Shown piece by piece: positions 24,588 through 38,886 of a stretch of 64,000 nucleotides of DNA. The stretch is from Camillea tinctor (Eukaryota > Ascomycota > Sordariomycetes > Xylariales > Xylariaceae). Positions within the stretch are counted from its first letter, which is position 1. Every line of letters starts with the position of its first letter. Position numbers and translations under genes: made by a program. The stretch covers positions 66,310 through 130,309 of the forward strand of contig MU394106.1 of assembly GCA_022578605.1 (NCBI GenBank), read 5' to 3'. The notes beneath the pieces were generated by a model, which worked only from the letters and a program-made list of their open reading frames with translations, did not search any database and was not told the origin of the DNA.

Positions 24588-27500
24588 TCTAGAACTTGTA
24601 CTATTGGATTAGCATCTAGATGACGCACATAGCAGTCAATCACAACTTGGAAGCTAGGTCGTTGAGATAAGACTAGTACTAAGTCGGGCTTCTGGGCACT
24701 CGAAGCACAACAGGTCAGAGGAAGAGAAGCTAACACAAGGGGTCTATAATCGCATATTAGCTTTGTTTTTGGTATCTATTGTCCAAACAACCGGTACAGG
24801 GATAGAGATGGACCAACCCCCCTGAATGATGCTTTTGTTCGTCTTCTTCGACAGATACGCTCTCGATAATATGCGCGGTACTTCGTAATCGTAGTTTTGG
24901 CCGGAAAGAATTGAGCAAAGTGTAACTAACTATGCGGCTCAGGTCGTGCTGCGGTTGGGTACCTAGAGGAGGAGAGAGAAAGGTTGAAAGGTGATCGACC
25001 GAAGCATTAACACCCCTAGCATGACATCCAGATAGATGTACATCAAAAAGCCCGGGGGGTTCACTGATATTAGTGGGACTTTCGTATATGTAAGGCAAGA
25101 ATGGGGAAGCTCGCTGTCTTTTACGAAGTCTGTAGTGTAGTAACAGAGTTTTTTTTTTTTTCCTTTACCCCCATCCAAATTGATCTTGGTAACGTTACCC
25201 ATCTAAAGTTGCAGCCCAAGGTCAGTCAATGCCGTGATATGACCTAACCTATATCTTATAACAAAAGCTTTTTTGTAAGATGTTTCTATCTTTATACCTC
25301 CACACGGCATATTAATAAGTGGAAACACCGAAGTGTGTCCAGGTGAGTATGTAAAAAAGAGAGGGGCTTAATACATTATATCTGGGCTTCGGATAATGAC
25401 CAAAGAATAATTAGTAGGTGAACTTATAAGATAAATATGAGGGCATGTGAAGTAATGGCTATAATAATGTATCAATACTATGCCCATACTGTAAGCTACT
25501 TGGGTAGATAGCTGAGTAGGTCTCAACTTGGAGTTAACCCGACTACCTACTGTTACCGGTTGCTTTTCCTCCTCCCACCTTGCCCAAGATGGAAAGCGGC
25601 AAAGTGCAGGGATGACGAGCGAGCACGACATGTGAGACGGGAAGATATTTGTGCAAATATTGTATTGTACGTTTATGTCTATCCTTTTTCTTTCCCTTCT
25701 TATACCCGTTTCGTTAACTAGCTACGCTGGTATAAACAATTTACATTACGAGTTGTAACACCAATAATAACTGTGACTATAGGTAGCTCACCGGAGAAAA
25801 AAAAAATAAGGTCTTTAACCTATATCAATTATTACAATTACTAGTATAGTGCTACAGCTCTATACTTGGAGGGTAAGGAATAGGAGGGAGGGGTGAGTGG
25901 GAACGAGCACCTTTGTCATCTGCAGGTGTAAGACATACATGAGGGTGTTCCACTGTTCTGCATCTAAAGGTTCGGTTCGCCAAAAGAAAAAGGCAAAGGA
26001 AAAGAGAAAAAGAAAAAGAAAAGAGCTGACCCGGGCCGACCAGACATTCGATGCAACGCCAAATCCATAATTCCTCTGGGATTGAAGTCCCAGAGGTCTG
26101 TGTGCCAAGGACTTTTGTTACCGCAAAGTCTCTCATATCTCTTTAGTTCGCCGATCACATGAGAATCTACCTAATCTGACATCAGACCTTTGTTTTTGCT
26201 TCTTCTTTCCCAACCATTTTCACCCGCCCACGTAGTGGCTTACGATGAACTATAAGATAAATGAAGTTGTCTTGTTTCCGGGTGCGTGGTTCCACACAAC
26301 ATAGCACAACTCAACTCAGCTCAACTCGATATAACACAATATCTAGAAGGTTAATATGGATAGATACCTAAGGTAATACTAAAAGAGAAGAAAATGAAAG
26401 AATTTGGTACCGGATTATATGTAGTAACACTGTTGTGCACACGCAAAACATGCTTACTTGCCTACCCATACAGACAACAATACCGGCGCCGTATGTACGC
26501 GTAGGGATGTGGTGACACAGGCATTTTCCCAGCTGCGACACGATTCCAATACAACGGACCGTAAGATGGGGGTGGGATCCTTTTTTTCCCACGTGCTTTG
26601 AGACATAAAGTATTCGTCATTCAATAATAGATGGGACATCTGAGTCAAGTCGGTGGATATAGCCGATACCCGACCCGAAAAAAAAAACATAGATAAATGT
26701 ATACTCCAAATGTATACATTGATACACACATAATAGAGTATAGTCATGGCTTTTCCCATATCTAATCTATAGGTATCTACTTACAAGGTAATCTTGGACT
26801 AGCACGAAGGATTCGAGGAGGGAGGGGGGACAACTGATAGGAACTAACAATACAATGGTCTGACCATAACCTGCTAACAAGTTAACAAGCTGATAGGGCA
26901 GAAGATGTAAAAGAACCTATGGGGTTGTCTGAGAATGTGCTTCATCACCGACCTGCAGGAGCCGAGGCAGCTAAAGCCCAGTCACCGAGCGCCGCTGGCT
27001 TGGGAAGACTTTGGACTTTATCATCATCCTGCTCCGCCTACCTGCTCCTCTTACTTGTTCCTCCTCCTCTCCATATCTCCCGCCGTTGCAGTTTTCTCCG
27101 CGTTACCCACCACGCGTGAAGATCCACGTTGCCCACACACATACATACACCCCTGTCCTGTATGTACATAAGTGAGAGAGAAAGGGGAAAAGAAAGCAGT
27201 GAAAGGATAAAGAAGAGGAAAAAAAAAAAAAAAGAAAGGTCCACACCGAATCAACTTTTGTCCACTTGCAGACAGCTTTGGGTCCAACCACTTCACTGAG
27301 CCCTGACTGAAGGGGAAGCTCTGAAAAAGATATCGTTGAGTGACCCCCAATTTCGGACAGGGGTATCGTCGGCGACGATTCCCATACGGCTACATACCAC
27401 CGCGACGACGGAACTCATTCTTTCTCTCTCTCTTACCCCCTCTTCCTTCTCTTTCTTTACTCCCCCCTACCTTAAATCCTTTTTTTTTCTCTATTCAAGC

Positions 27501-30500
27501 CTTCGCTTATGGGGAGATGTGATGCAGATGGAGCCCACCCTGTTTACCTTACCTATGGGTCCGGTCCCTCTTCTTCGGTTGGGGGATGACTAGGTAGGAT
27601 ATAAAGATCGATGACAATACCTACTATAATGTATACCGTCTTTTTGCTAGCGCCCGGCATGATTATAGTTTAAAGGTAAATATCCCAGTAAGAGGAGTGT
27701 GATGAGAAAAGAAAGATTAAAAGAGCAAGAAAGAGAAATAAGAATACCAAAAGATAGTAAAAATGGGAATACATCTAAGTAGTTGGGAGGGAATAACCGC
27801 CCCGATATCTTTTTTGGTTCCAGCCCTCCCCCTGGTCACCGTCGCGTGACGATCTTATGTAGTGAAGTCCACCCTCAAAAAGAAGTTATAGTGCACATGT
27901 CTGTATCTATATGTAAGTATGAATCTATGTATATGCAAAACACTTTTTGAGTTTCTTCTTTCTCTTTCTATTGTTCCACTCGCTTCATTTTACCCCAATC
28001 ATGTAAGTGGCTTTTTGGATAGAGCTAACTTACTGTGTGTGGGGTCTTGGCCTATGCCATCATCCGCCGCCACCACCACTATCACTAGGTAGGTAGGTAG
28101 GCTGGGTAGGTACCTATGTAAGTAGGGTATGTGTACTAAATCGACGTGGGCTGCCTCTAGGTTAGCCTAGGGGGTGCACTATAAGTTGGGTGATTTACTT
28201 GTTTAGCTCTGTTTTTCTCTCTCTCTCTCGGTCTCCAAATCAATGATAGATAGCCTTTTTCTATTACTTTTAATATATCAAGACACTACTATATAATACA
28301 TCCATAGCATATATACGTAGGAATCAAGACAGCACGCTATCTCGAAAGAAAAAAAACACAAGTCACGATGCACAACACCAATCTGGCATCTAATCTCACT
28401 TATAGTGACATAGCATTGCATTCTGCCACCCACAGGGCTTGAATGAATGAATGAAAACAGAGTGAGAGAGACATACATACGTAACGTATGTATGCCAGTG
28501 CATTCTGGACCCTGATCTACGGTACAGTGTTGGGCCTGGTAAGGGAACCAATTAAACCACTCTATTTATAGCAATCTATCAGTAGCTAACCTAGCAGCCC
28601 AGTAGTAGGTACCTAGATTAAAAATTATTACGGATGTATTTGGCGGCTGTGTTTCGCACGTCACAATGATATAGGTTATGATATATGATAACTATAATTA
28701 TAATAACAATAACTATAACAACAATAATGTCCAATAGGCCGACCACGGTTATGACTCTGTATACACTACGTTATGTACACAAGATACATACTAAGTAATA
28801 AACTGCTCGATACGATACTGGGCAGCCACTATGGTATGTAGACCTCGACGGTTGCGCCACCCAAGTCAATCGCCATTGATCAAGGTTGAGGGGAAAAGAT
28901 CTTTCGTTTGAGGTGGCGTGGATGCACACGAATAATATCTAAAGCTAGCCTACCTATTGGCCAGTTAGTTGGATGGATTGCCTAGTCGGGTCGGGGAACA
29001 CATAAGATGGGTAAGCTGGGCAGAGGTAGGCTACAGGTCAGGTGCTTACATACTTAGTTAGCTAGCTAGAAGGCGGATACCACTGGTCAGATAATAACCT
29101 CTTGCCTGCCTGCTATCAGGTTGAACAACACAATGCTGTGTATCGCGAGTGTGATGTGGCTTGGGTACGTATACGTTGGTGAAACTTGAGACTTTCACTC
29201 GACCCTCACAGCCTCATGTCATGGAGGATTCGGAAGCCGATAGATCACATCAATACAAACCGAGTGGGTTATTTTCTCTATTTCTTTTCTTTCTATGGGC
29301 TTTTTTTTTGTTTTTGTTTTTTGCTTTTTTTTCTACAATGTAAATGAAATGGGATGTAAGGGTAAGTTCTCTTACAGTTCTCTTACATAACTAATTCCCG
29401 TCACTCTGGAACCACCATAGCTTAGTAGTCCCCCTTTACCTATTAAACACCTCTTTTTACCTTTTATTCCCTTTCTTTGGTAGATGCATATCCATCCAAT
29501 CAGACGGTTCGGAGGCTTGGTGATTCCTCGGAGGGTTTTACTAGACGCGGTACGGGGCTCCGATAAGCAACAGAAAATCCAGATGCCTCTTTCTCTCACC
29601 TTGATCGTCGATCATTCCAGTCCAGAGTCACCCGACGGTGCCATAACGGCCTGCACTGGAAACTTGTCGTCATGGGCGTCTTTCCTTATCGACCATAATC
29701 ATACCTACATAGCCACCATCACATCCAACAACCCTTCTTGCCTATATGTACTAACCTAGTAGGGAATATATATGTACTCATACCTATGCTGTGCTGCTGT
29801 GTTATGCTGTGCCGCTGCAGACGGAAGAAGGGGAAACACACATTACACTAGCAGATGGGAGAGAGGAGATGAGAACTAGAAGCGAAGAGAAGAGGGGAGG
29901 GGGGATGTTATCATCCATCCATATGTGCATAGTTTCGTGTGTATGACCGCATCGTCGCCGGCCGAAACTTGTGCCAACACCCTCTAATCTGCATCAGTAC
30001 TTCGTTTGATTAGGAGGAAGAGTCTGGGCATCGTTGACAAGACCCGAACTGAAAACTATTTTGTCCGTTGTCCGATCGAATAAACTAGTTGTAGGTACAT
30101 AGTTAGTTAAGGGCCATCTGTCGTTCCAAGACCCTGGACCCCGGACTTCCCACCTTAAACACCTTGGCGCATCTGTTCGACTCTCGCCTAACAAGCATCC
30201 CGGGGGGAGTTAGGGGAGAATTGGGATAGATAATACCTACTTATATGTAACCTACTAAGGGTATATTGATACTATAGACTAACTACATATGTAGGACGCA
30301 AGGCAGACCCTCAATCCTGTTTCTTTCTTACTTTCTTTCTCCTTCTCCCTCTATATTCTTATGTTGGGTGAGGCCATTTGTCGGTGGATGAAGGAGAGAA
30401 GATGAGCCAATAGGATTATAAGCACACTAATAAGGTAGATAGCTGGAGATTAACAAAAGGACTCGACAACGGGAACTAGATCTACTCCGTACCCTATGAG

Positions 30501-31704
30501 CTAACAGAGATATCAAATATCAAATACGAACCCTGTCACTCCCCAGCTACAAAGTACCTGAATACAAGCGATACATCTCAATGCGTAGTATAGATTGGAA
30601 GTAGATTTACATGGATACAGCGCTATCTCCCTCACCCCATCAGCCATCGACCGCCAATCGTCCAATCGTCCAATTGTTATCTCGACCGTTGCACAGCACG
30701 TAAGACTAGCTTTAGGGAGGTAGGTAGCTGGGTCCTGCTGGTTTTGCCGCCCCTCTCCAAGTCCCCCCAAGTCCCTAGTGCGAAGAAGACGCCTCTAAAT
30801 GACCATTGGGTCTAGCGGCAAATCCAAAGTACCCCAGCCCCGGTCCTGCTTGTACATGCTCACGTACATATGTATGTACGCACATAGTCAGGTACGCACA
30901 TGAGGTACATACATCAAGTACATGTGTACCTACATAGTAGTATCCGTCGGGGAGGACAGCGGTTCTAATATTACTTCTTTCTCTCATCCGCCCGGTCTTC
31001 CTTTATTTTTCTTCCCTCCATGCGACTTCGACCTGTTTTATGAAATTCTTCGTGGCTTCACTTGTTTTTTATTTTTTTATTCTTCTATTCTTTTATCCCT
31101 ACCTACCCACGCTCAGCTCCGATTCTTCCTCCTTCTAGGTGGTCATATACCTTTACCTCAAGACAATATCATTCTCTCTTCCTCCCCCTTCCCATCTCTG
31201 CCTCTTTTTGTTCCTTTCCCCTACGATGCGTGGCTCACGGCCCTTGATGTCTTATAGTTCATCCCGCCCATATCCGCATAATCGCATTGTTCATGCATCA
31301 GCTTATAGACTTGACAGCCCTAGCAGCAGCAAAGCACCACAGACCACCTGTCAAACGTCATAATAATAATAATAGCAACAATCCTCGGCCCCAAACTCCC
31401 AGTCCTCTGGGTCATACCAATCTACCTCGCATCGCATCACATCACATCGCATCGCATCGCATCGCATCGCGTTTCGGTGAATTATTTTTATATTTACATA
31501 ATTATATATAAATATATAAATTCGGGGCCTGTGTGGTGATCGTATGCCTCGGCGACCAACCCGCACACCCCAAATCCACCCATTTTATATCACTAACACA
31601 TCCAGTCTTCCTGAACTGGGAGCTTTCAGGAGACGACCTCTTCCTCCCCGCTCGTCCCCCTCTACGGAGGTTGACGGGCGTGGTCACAGTCGAACAGAGG
31701 CAAG
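24588..31704. other. Seven-kilobase gene-poor region
   Basis: No gene can be supported across about 7.1 kb on either strand. The open frames are short, lack domains and reflect T/C-rich or A/G-rich tracts. It holds many short TAGGT/ACCTA motifs, a GTAG tetranucleotide run near 28087-28100, an ATA/ACA trinucleotide stretch at 28680-28730 and a 5-bp repeat at 31427-31471. The last few hundred bases should be promoter for the membrane protein gene. Non-coding RNA genes cannot be excluded by reading alone. Confidence 0.5.
31427..31471. repeat. (ATCGC/ATCAC)n pentanucleotide repeat
   Basis: About nine tandem 5-bp units, mostly ATCGC with two ATCAC variants, upstream of the seven-helix membrane protein gene. 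Confidence 0.85.
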
Positions 31705-33314
31705 ATGAGCATCTACTCACCACCGCCGCCGTTGCATACCACTCAACATGACAAGCCCACCTTGCTCGTCTGCTGGTGGATCACCCTGTTCTGCACCACC
31801 ATTATTCTGCTACGCGTCGCGGGTCGCTTCATCCGCTCCGAGAAGCTTTTCCGCGAGGATAGGACTGCGGCTTTGGCTATACTGCCGCTCTGGTTCCGCA
31901 TGGGATGCGTCCACGTTATCTTGATTTGGGGTACCAACAACGCCCAGTTCACCACCGAGCTGACTTCGGAGGAATTGCGACATAAGTCTATTGCGAGTGG
32001 CTTGGTCCTCGCTAGTCGAATGTTCTACACTGCAACGTACGTGTGTTCTCCTGCGTGGCACCCTGCGCTCCCCCCTCTAATTCGCTTGTTTTCTGCCATT
32101 CTGGACGTTTGGACTAACATGATTCTGTGGACGCGCAAAGATTATGGATCCTCAAAACCGCTATTTTAGAATTCTTCAGACGCTTAACGAGCATCACCTG
32201 GAAGCGTTCTCACGAAATTGCTCTGCTCGGTATTCGGTTTACCTTGTTTGCGACTTTTGTCGCCGTGCTCATCGCAGACCTGGCGGAATGCCGACCATTC
32301 GCGCACTACTGGCAGGTATTGCCAGACCCGGGCGGCCAATGTCGGCAAGGTTACGCCCAACTGATCGCAATGTCGACGTGTAATATTGTGACTGACCTTC
32401 TTCTCGTCTTCTTTCCGGTGCCTATCATCCTAACCAGTCACATGAGCCTGAAGAAGAAGGTACAGCTAACTCTGCTGTTCTCTATGAGTCTCAGTGTCGT
32501 TGGGACCACGATATATCGAGTCCCCCACATCTTGTGGCAGAACGGAAACCAACAGACACGCTCGCTCTTGGCTTCTGTTGAGTTGCTTTTCGCAACCGTT
32601 GCTGCTAATGCGCTGGTGCTTGGGTCTTTCGTTCGGGATCGCGGGGTGAAAAAATCCAAGTACAGGCATGATTCGGTTGCCGCGGATTCGATGGACCGCG
32701 CGTCAGAGCGCCGGCCCACACTTCACAGACATTGGGGAAGTGATGAGGATCTCGTGAGGGACCTAGGATTAGGAGTGGACCGCGAGATCCGAGGTGCTAT
32801 AGAGGGCAAAGATGAGACCGATCGAATTCGTAAATACTCTGCGGCGCCTCTTGCCCAGATGAACAACTGGCAGTTCCCCCAGCGCAAATACAGCAACGCC
32901 GAACGAAGTGACGATTCGCTTCTATCCCGAGATCCGATAGGGGCTTCCATCCGAAGTGGTTCCAGCATCACACCTCGCAGGGTTTCCTTCTTTGATGTTG
33001 GAGGGCTTCTAGATAGCGAGGCTTCACGAAGCATACGGGACAGTTACAACTCTAGCGTGGAACCACTCTCGCCTCACGGTACGCCTTCTCCAACGATGAC
33101 AGCAAGCGCCACTGGCCTACGACGTGGTTCTCAGACACTTTTACACGACTTGGGAGGTCTATTAACCCCTTTCAACTCAAAGTCTTCTCGATCCGGCTCT
33201 AGAAGCGCTACTGAACTACAAACTATACCTCAACATCCCCGAGAGCAGCCGTACGACCCCGACAACGACCGCGTCTCGCCGCCACTTATGGACCCCGGTG
33301 GCTTGCTCAAATAA
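31705..33314 (+). CDS. SAT4/fungal rhodopsin-domain seven-helix membrane protein
   Basis: Two exons, 31705-32036 and 32141-33314, joined across a 104-nt intron (GTACGT donor, GACTAACAT branch site, CAAAG acceptor); 501 residues. The join restores the family stretch around FYTATLWILKTAILEFFRRLT. Seven hydrophobic segments are visible between about residues 18 and 285: LLVCWWITLFCTTIILL, AILPLWFRMGCVHVIL, the FYTATLWILK helix, LGIRFTLFATFVAVLIA followed by ECRPFAHYW, STCNIVTDLLLVFFPVPIIL, LTLLFSMSLSVVGTTIY and LLFATVAANALVLGSFV. This matches the fungal integral membrane family (SAT4 / Pth11-like) of unknown ligand. A basic RDRGVKKSK follows, then a cytosolic tail of over 200 residues, Ser/Arg-rich and probably disordered, with three D-x-GGLL motifs. 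It stands alone, with no biosynthetic or secretion gene next to it. Confidence 0.85.
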
Positions 33315-36300
33315 TACAATATTAAAATAAGGACTTGGACACACATACGGATTTATCGAAATCTTACAAACGCCGTTATCCTCTCACCAATCAACACCAA
33401 CCGACGATCTACAACACCTCACTAACATCTTTACGAAGTTCACGACGTTGAACAAAAATATTTCATGACATGTACCAATATATTTGCTTTTTTATATCCT
33501 CTGGTGATACACGACAGAGGAACCCGTACGTTTGCGACGATACAGGATACTTAAAAATCAAAGGGAAAGATAAATAAACATTTCTACATAATTGGGCGGA
33601 CTTTTGTTCCATTTACACGGGTTGGAGGGAAAAACCCGGGCTCTGAGGCTTAGACTTGGTACGGGTCCAGGTTCTTTACAGACTTAGGTTGGCGTTTACT
33701 GGCTATGACACTTTGGGGGGGGGAGAGGGGGAGGAAATAGGGACTGGACATCCCCGACTTGGTATTTTAACCATTCCGGTCAGTCCTAATGTAAGCTTCG
33801 TGTCAGAGCGGTTTTGGAAGTATTTATATGGTATTAGGTTCTGGTATTTTGGAGGAAAATCGGGACTAAGGGGCGTGGATATGAGAGGGAAAACTATGGA
33901 AGATTAAACATCGGGGGGAAGGGCATGGGGTTAGAGATAGGAAAGGTTTGAAGGCCCGGGGCATTTTCCATATACGTATGTGTCACTGCCCTGGTCTGTA
34001 CGAGTTTCGACGAGTGGCAAAGTCTCGGCCCTTCCCCAGCCTCTTGTATTTGTGCATTATCTGATGGTTCAGAATCTCTTGCGATTCTTTTGGGCGATTG
34101 CTTTTTTATTATCTGGGTTTTGGGGGTTTTTTTCGTTACTTGATACCTCCCTAGTTTTGGTCATATATACCCCCTCTCCAACGGAGATTATGAAATTCTT
34201 TTGTTTTATTTTTATATGTTTTCTTTTGAGAGGCTCGTTTATCATCACAAATGCAGAACTTGTGAATTAGAATAATAATTATACTTAGGTGTATGATACG
34301 CTTCCTTTCCCGTTCATGGCTCTCTAGAGATGGAATTGGTGTTGATACTATTCTTGCTTTTGTAAACCTATCAGTTAGATATGCTCTACGTAGGTGATTC
34401 TAGAGGCTAGGTAGATGGTATACGCATACATGCGTAGGTGAGAATCTGTCTCTATTCCTTATCTTGAGCCCACACCAGATATCGATCTGGTCGATATATG
34501 GGTATATACGAACGTATGAGCAACATGGTTATCGTTTCTCCCTCAGCAAAAGCCGTTCCCAAGGTGAAGGATGCCCACTCACCGACAACATACGGTTAAG
34601 CGGGCGGCGCGAATACCACTGTGAAGGTCCCGGCCTCGACGCTAACTAGGTGGGTAGCTCAGATAGAAAAAGTCCGAACAGACTATGTTACCTACCTATC
34701 TATCTGAGTTGCCGGTGTGCCGTGACGGGGTCTCTGCCTATCTCTATCTCCATCTCTCCGCTCCACCACAAGTGACTATGTGAAGATATAGGCGTACATA
34801 ACGCTAATAACTGACGCTGGCCCACCCACCCCCTCCCTCGTCTTTTGCTTATGAGCCGCAAACTCGTAGCGTGGTAACGACGATGGGGCCAGGTAACGAT
34901 AGTTGGGGTTGGGTTTTTAGTTAGTCCCCTTTTCCCCCTCTCCCCCCATGTTCAAAGCTAAGCTCATCATTCCTTGCGCGTATCAAGGCAGGGTACAGTA
35001 GATAGATAGGCAGGTAAAGTATATATGTGTGGCTCATATAGAGGGCGGGGGGTTTATACAACCTGGTAGAAGCTGTGAATATGTACCTAGGTAGTAAGTA
35101 GTAATAACAGGTAGCATTCTATCCTTCCTCCTCTTCCCAACACCCCAACCTCGCCGACCTACTGTACATACATAAACCTACAGATATATGTTCATACACT
35201 AAGACACTATAAACATTAAGCTTAGCTCTCCCCCTTCCCATTTCCTTGTTCTTGTACTTGTTTTTTGCGCTACCTACCCCATGTCTTTTTTTTCTTCCTC
35301 GCTTAAACTGGCTCAAATTTGACGTGGTATCTATGGAGAGACGCCGCCCTAAACAACGGCTTTGGATGGGAATATATACATATTCCCCAGATAGACAAAT
35401 GTCCCCAAAGTTGTGGCAGTGCCAAAAAAAATCGATATATATAAAGTTTATTAAAACACGTTGAATTAGTCTACTAAACTATCCCCCCTTCCCGTCCCCT
35501 TCCCGCCTCGTGCTCCATCAACCCCGAGATCATCCTTTACCCCTGGTCGCGTCTACGTTTCCTTGGTTATAGAGTTTATGCAAGAAATATAGAATATACA
35601 GGAGATATAGATATATGAATACAGTATAACTAGCAGTATAACCCAGGACTATAACTATAGGGCTGGCTGGTTGATCTTATGCCTCATGGATTAGGAGGGG
35701 GTGGGGGGAAATGGAGGGGAGGGATCTAGAATACGAGAACAGGGGTTGTTACTGTTGAGGAGGGAATCTGAAGGGTTTGTAAGGCTGAATAAACACGAAG
35801 CAGAAGAAGAAGAAGAAAACCCGATTGCCCCCTCCCTCTTCCTCCAGGAGGTAGATACGGGTTTCAGTATATCCTGAACAGTAACATCTATCGCATTTGC
35901 ATATGGGATTATAATGTAGCTATCTGATGTGATTGTTGCGTGATAACCTGTAGGGGGAAAATTGCCCATCTAGGTATCAACTCTCAAAGGTTACCTTTCG
36001 TGTTGTTGATTTATCATCACAGGATTTGCGACTGAACTGATACGTGGGAAATTTGTCTATCAGCCTATAAACTACCCGCTTTACAAAGAGAAGATGCGCA
36101 TATAGTCGTTTTAGAGCGTCCAAGTAACCTGCCTAGGTAGCAGAGGTTCTTCCCCCCCCTTTTTTAATGAGAGAGAGAGAGAGAGAGAGACTGAAATGAA
36201 AGAAGAAGAAACACGGTAAAGGCTTGTTAGTTCTCTGATCATGCGCGAGCACGTAATGTTATCTCTCATTCAAGTATTTTGTAACTAGGTAGGTTAGACA

Positions 36301-38027
36301 ACATTGTTAGACATGAGGCGGAGGCTTTATTGGGTTCAAGAGGGTTTCTAGACTAGATGTCATGTCCGTAGCATGTAGCAGCGCTAGACGTAGATCCTTA
36401 TATAATATAGATGGCTATACTCTGATATAGAGTAGTATCGATGGGGGGAGAGGAGGGGGGTATAACCACTCCTGATCTCATTTATCTTTTTCTATTTTTT
36501 TTTCTAACCTTACCTGGAAAGGTACCTAGGTATGTAACTCTTCCCTCTTTATATGTTTCAGGAAACCAATTCGTCGTGTTTCTTTCTGCGAAACCGTCTC
36601 CTCTGAACCCCCAATCCATTATCCCATCCCTTGTCATACCATTACATCCTACTCTTACCCTTGGGTTACCTACTCTATATAACGAAAACGAAAACGAATA
36701 TACATAGCATTTATTCTTCGTTCTATTTTAGGATTCTGTTAATAATCTTTTTTCATTCTCGCCCTTCTTCTTTATAAGGCCTGATTAATTGATTCTCCGA
36801 CTTATAATAGGGTAACAAACTTTCCGCACAACAACTTTGAAGGTTGCATCGGTAGGGTCCAACTGCACCTTTACCTTGCTACTACTATCTAACAGTATTT
36901 GAAAAATAAAATAAAAGCCGGATGAAGCGTGATCAAAGAGATAAACCCCTACGCGAAAACTAGGATTGATTAATGAAAAGCATAGTCGGAGTTGAGGTCG
37001 GAGGATGAGGATGAATAAAGAGATGTTCTAGGTATGTAAACTGCAAAGTGCTTTCATCAGAAAGCTACCTCGGGTCCATGTTAGGGGGGGGGGGAGGGGA
37101 TCCCTAGTGCCCGTCTGCTTAATCTGATCTACTAGTATCTGAACCTAGCTGGCTAGCTACGTAAACCTTGGGTAGATATGCACACGGGCGTTTACTAACT
37201 GCCCACCTTATACATATTATGCCGATTGACGCTTCGTAAAGACAATAGAGTAGGGGACCCTAGGGGGCCCGAGGTGTAGCAAGAGGCAACGCAAAGCCGG
37301 CAAAGGGGGTTCAGGTCACACCAGGCAGGCCCCTTGATGTTACCTCTGCTATAAAACATATACGCGTCCTCGGAAGAAGAAACCTTCCTCTCACTATCTC
37401 GCGGGGAGCTCTGCTCCGCGTCGGAATACGAGGGTCTTCTCTTCTTTATATCTACCCCAAGCCCAGGTTATGAACTCGTATGAGTCTTCTTAAAACAATA
37501 CTTATCACCAGATGGAGCAATGCGAGTGACGAGACAAGATGCACAAACTGGAATTCATGGTTTTGATTTCAGGGGGAATGGGGTGAAATACCTAGGTAGG
37601 TAGGTAACAATTATAGCGTTGAATATTTCAAAACGCTGGATGAACAGGAGCATTTGGCATTTGCTTCTCTTCTCCCCCTCCGTTTTCCTCCTTCTTCTTA
37701 TTCTTAACCCCCGAAATGGGCAATACTTGTTTCAGAACCCCTGAAAAAAAAAACGCCGATTTACCTCTTGCCAGTAAAGGTAGTAAAGTAGTACCTAGTG
37801 TCATACTGAACATCTTTCCCTCCCTCACAGACGCTTGTCTATGGTAGTTGTTGGTGGAAGTATGCATGTCAGAGAATAAGGACTGAGCAGCGCGTCTACC
37901 ACATGCAATCCTTCTATCATTTCCATTATCGTTGGGTGGTGTGTGCATGCCTCGTCTTATTCTCCGGTGCTCCCCTTTCATTCATTCATTCATTCTTTCC
38001 CCTTCTGGTTTATCTCCTTGCCCTCCT
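33315..38027. other. Intergenic region
   Basis: No gene supported over 4.7 kb. It holds a (GA)11 run at 36169-36190, a G-run near 37085-37095, an AACGAAA repeat near 36679-36695 and several TACCTAGGTA palindromes. A frame on the minus strand at 37628-37981, next to the RPB5 stop, looks like 3' untranslated sequence. Confidence 0.5.
36169..36190. repeat. (GA)11 microsatellite
   Basis: Eleven perfect GA units. Confidence 0.95.
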
Positions 38028-38886
38028 CTATACACAGAGCCGGTAACTGGCGTATCGTCCAGCGGTCTCACTCGAACGGATAATCTTGACTACCTGCCCA
38101 CGCTTCATGCCAAAGTACTTGGCGACGGGATCGCGCTGCAAGATGCGCGGCAGTTGGGTCTCCTTGAGGCGGTAACGCTTGAGCAGAGCGGCCTTCTCTT
38201 CCCTACTGAGAACGACATGGCGCGGCACAAGATCGTGGTGGGTGATGTTGATGAGTAAATCCTCCTCGAGGAACCACTCGATGGTGGTCCACTGGGCGAA
38301 CTTGGCGATTTCCTTCTTGGCGGATGAAGACACGGCGGCGTTGGACACCAGCATGCCCGTCTTGTAGTGCTCGTGCGCACAGAACTTGGCGAACTTGCGC
38401 ATCTGGTCGGCACCCAGGTTTTCCTCGTTGTAGAACTCGACCCAGATGGTGCCGACATCTGGCTGAGGATCGGGGTTCGAGGGCGTGGGTGGCGGCGTGT
38501 ATTTTTTGATCATCTCGGGACTTGGGCGCGCGGAGAACTTGAGGCTCGTGCGCCTGTATGACAATCACGATGGTTAGATTCTAGGCGACCGAGGCATGGA
38601 ATAAAGAGAGGAGCAGGTAGGCTTACATGACGGTGCCATCGGCTTGAGTATACTGTCGCTTGAATTCATCGAGAGAGATCTTGACTTCGGTATCTGCTAG
38701 TTCGTATCCCTGATATATCACATTCCCATCAGCTATTTGTTTCTTTTCTTGTTTCTTTTTTCTTTCTTTCTTTCCCAGACAACTCACTCGATCCTGAACC
38801 ATCTCGTGGACCGTCCTCCAGGCGCGCCAGGTTCTGACTATGGTCTTCTCGTTCGCTTCGGCATTGACATCGCCTGAGTCCGCCAT
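38028..38886 (-). CDS. RPB5: RNA polymerases I, II and III common subunit Rpb5 (RPABC1)
   Basis: Three exons: 38886-38788, 38709-38627 and 38553-38028. The introns are 78 nt (GTGAGT...ATCAG) and 73 nt (GTAAGC...CTAACC...ACAG). The product is 235 residues, slightly above the 210-220 usual for Rpb5. The N-terminal part (RTWRAWRTVHEMVQDR, then GYELADTEVKISLDEFK) is the jaw domain. The C-terminal part is the highly conserved assembly domain: HDLVPRHVVLSREEKAALLKRY, LPRILQRDPVAKYFGMKRGQVVKIIR and ETAGRYASYRLCV at the very end. It sits in the lower jaw of all three nuclear polymerases. Its start is 886 bp from the BFR1 start on the other strand, so the two share an intergenic promoter region. Confidence 0.97.

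Noticed and set aside
37628..37981. 117-codon frame next to RPB5
   Set aside because: Likely 3' untranslated sequence of RPB5; Lys/Glu-rich end arises from an A/G-rich tract.
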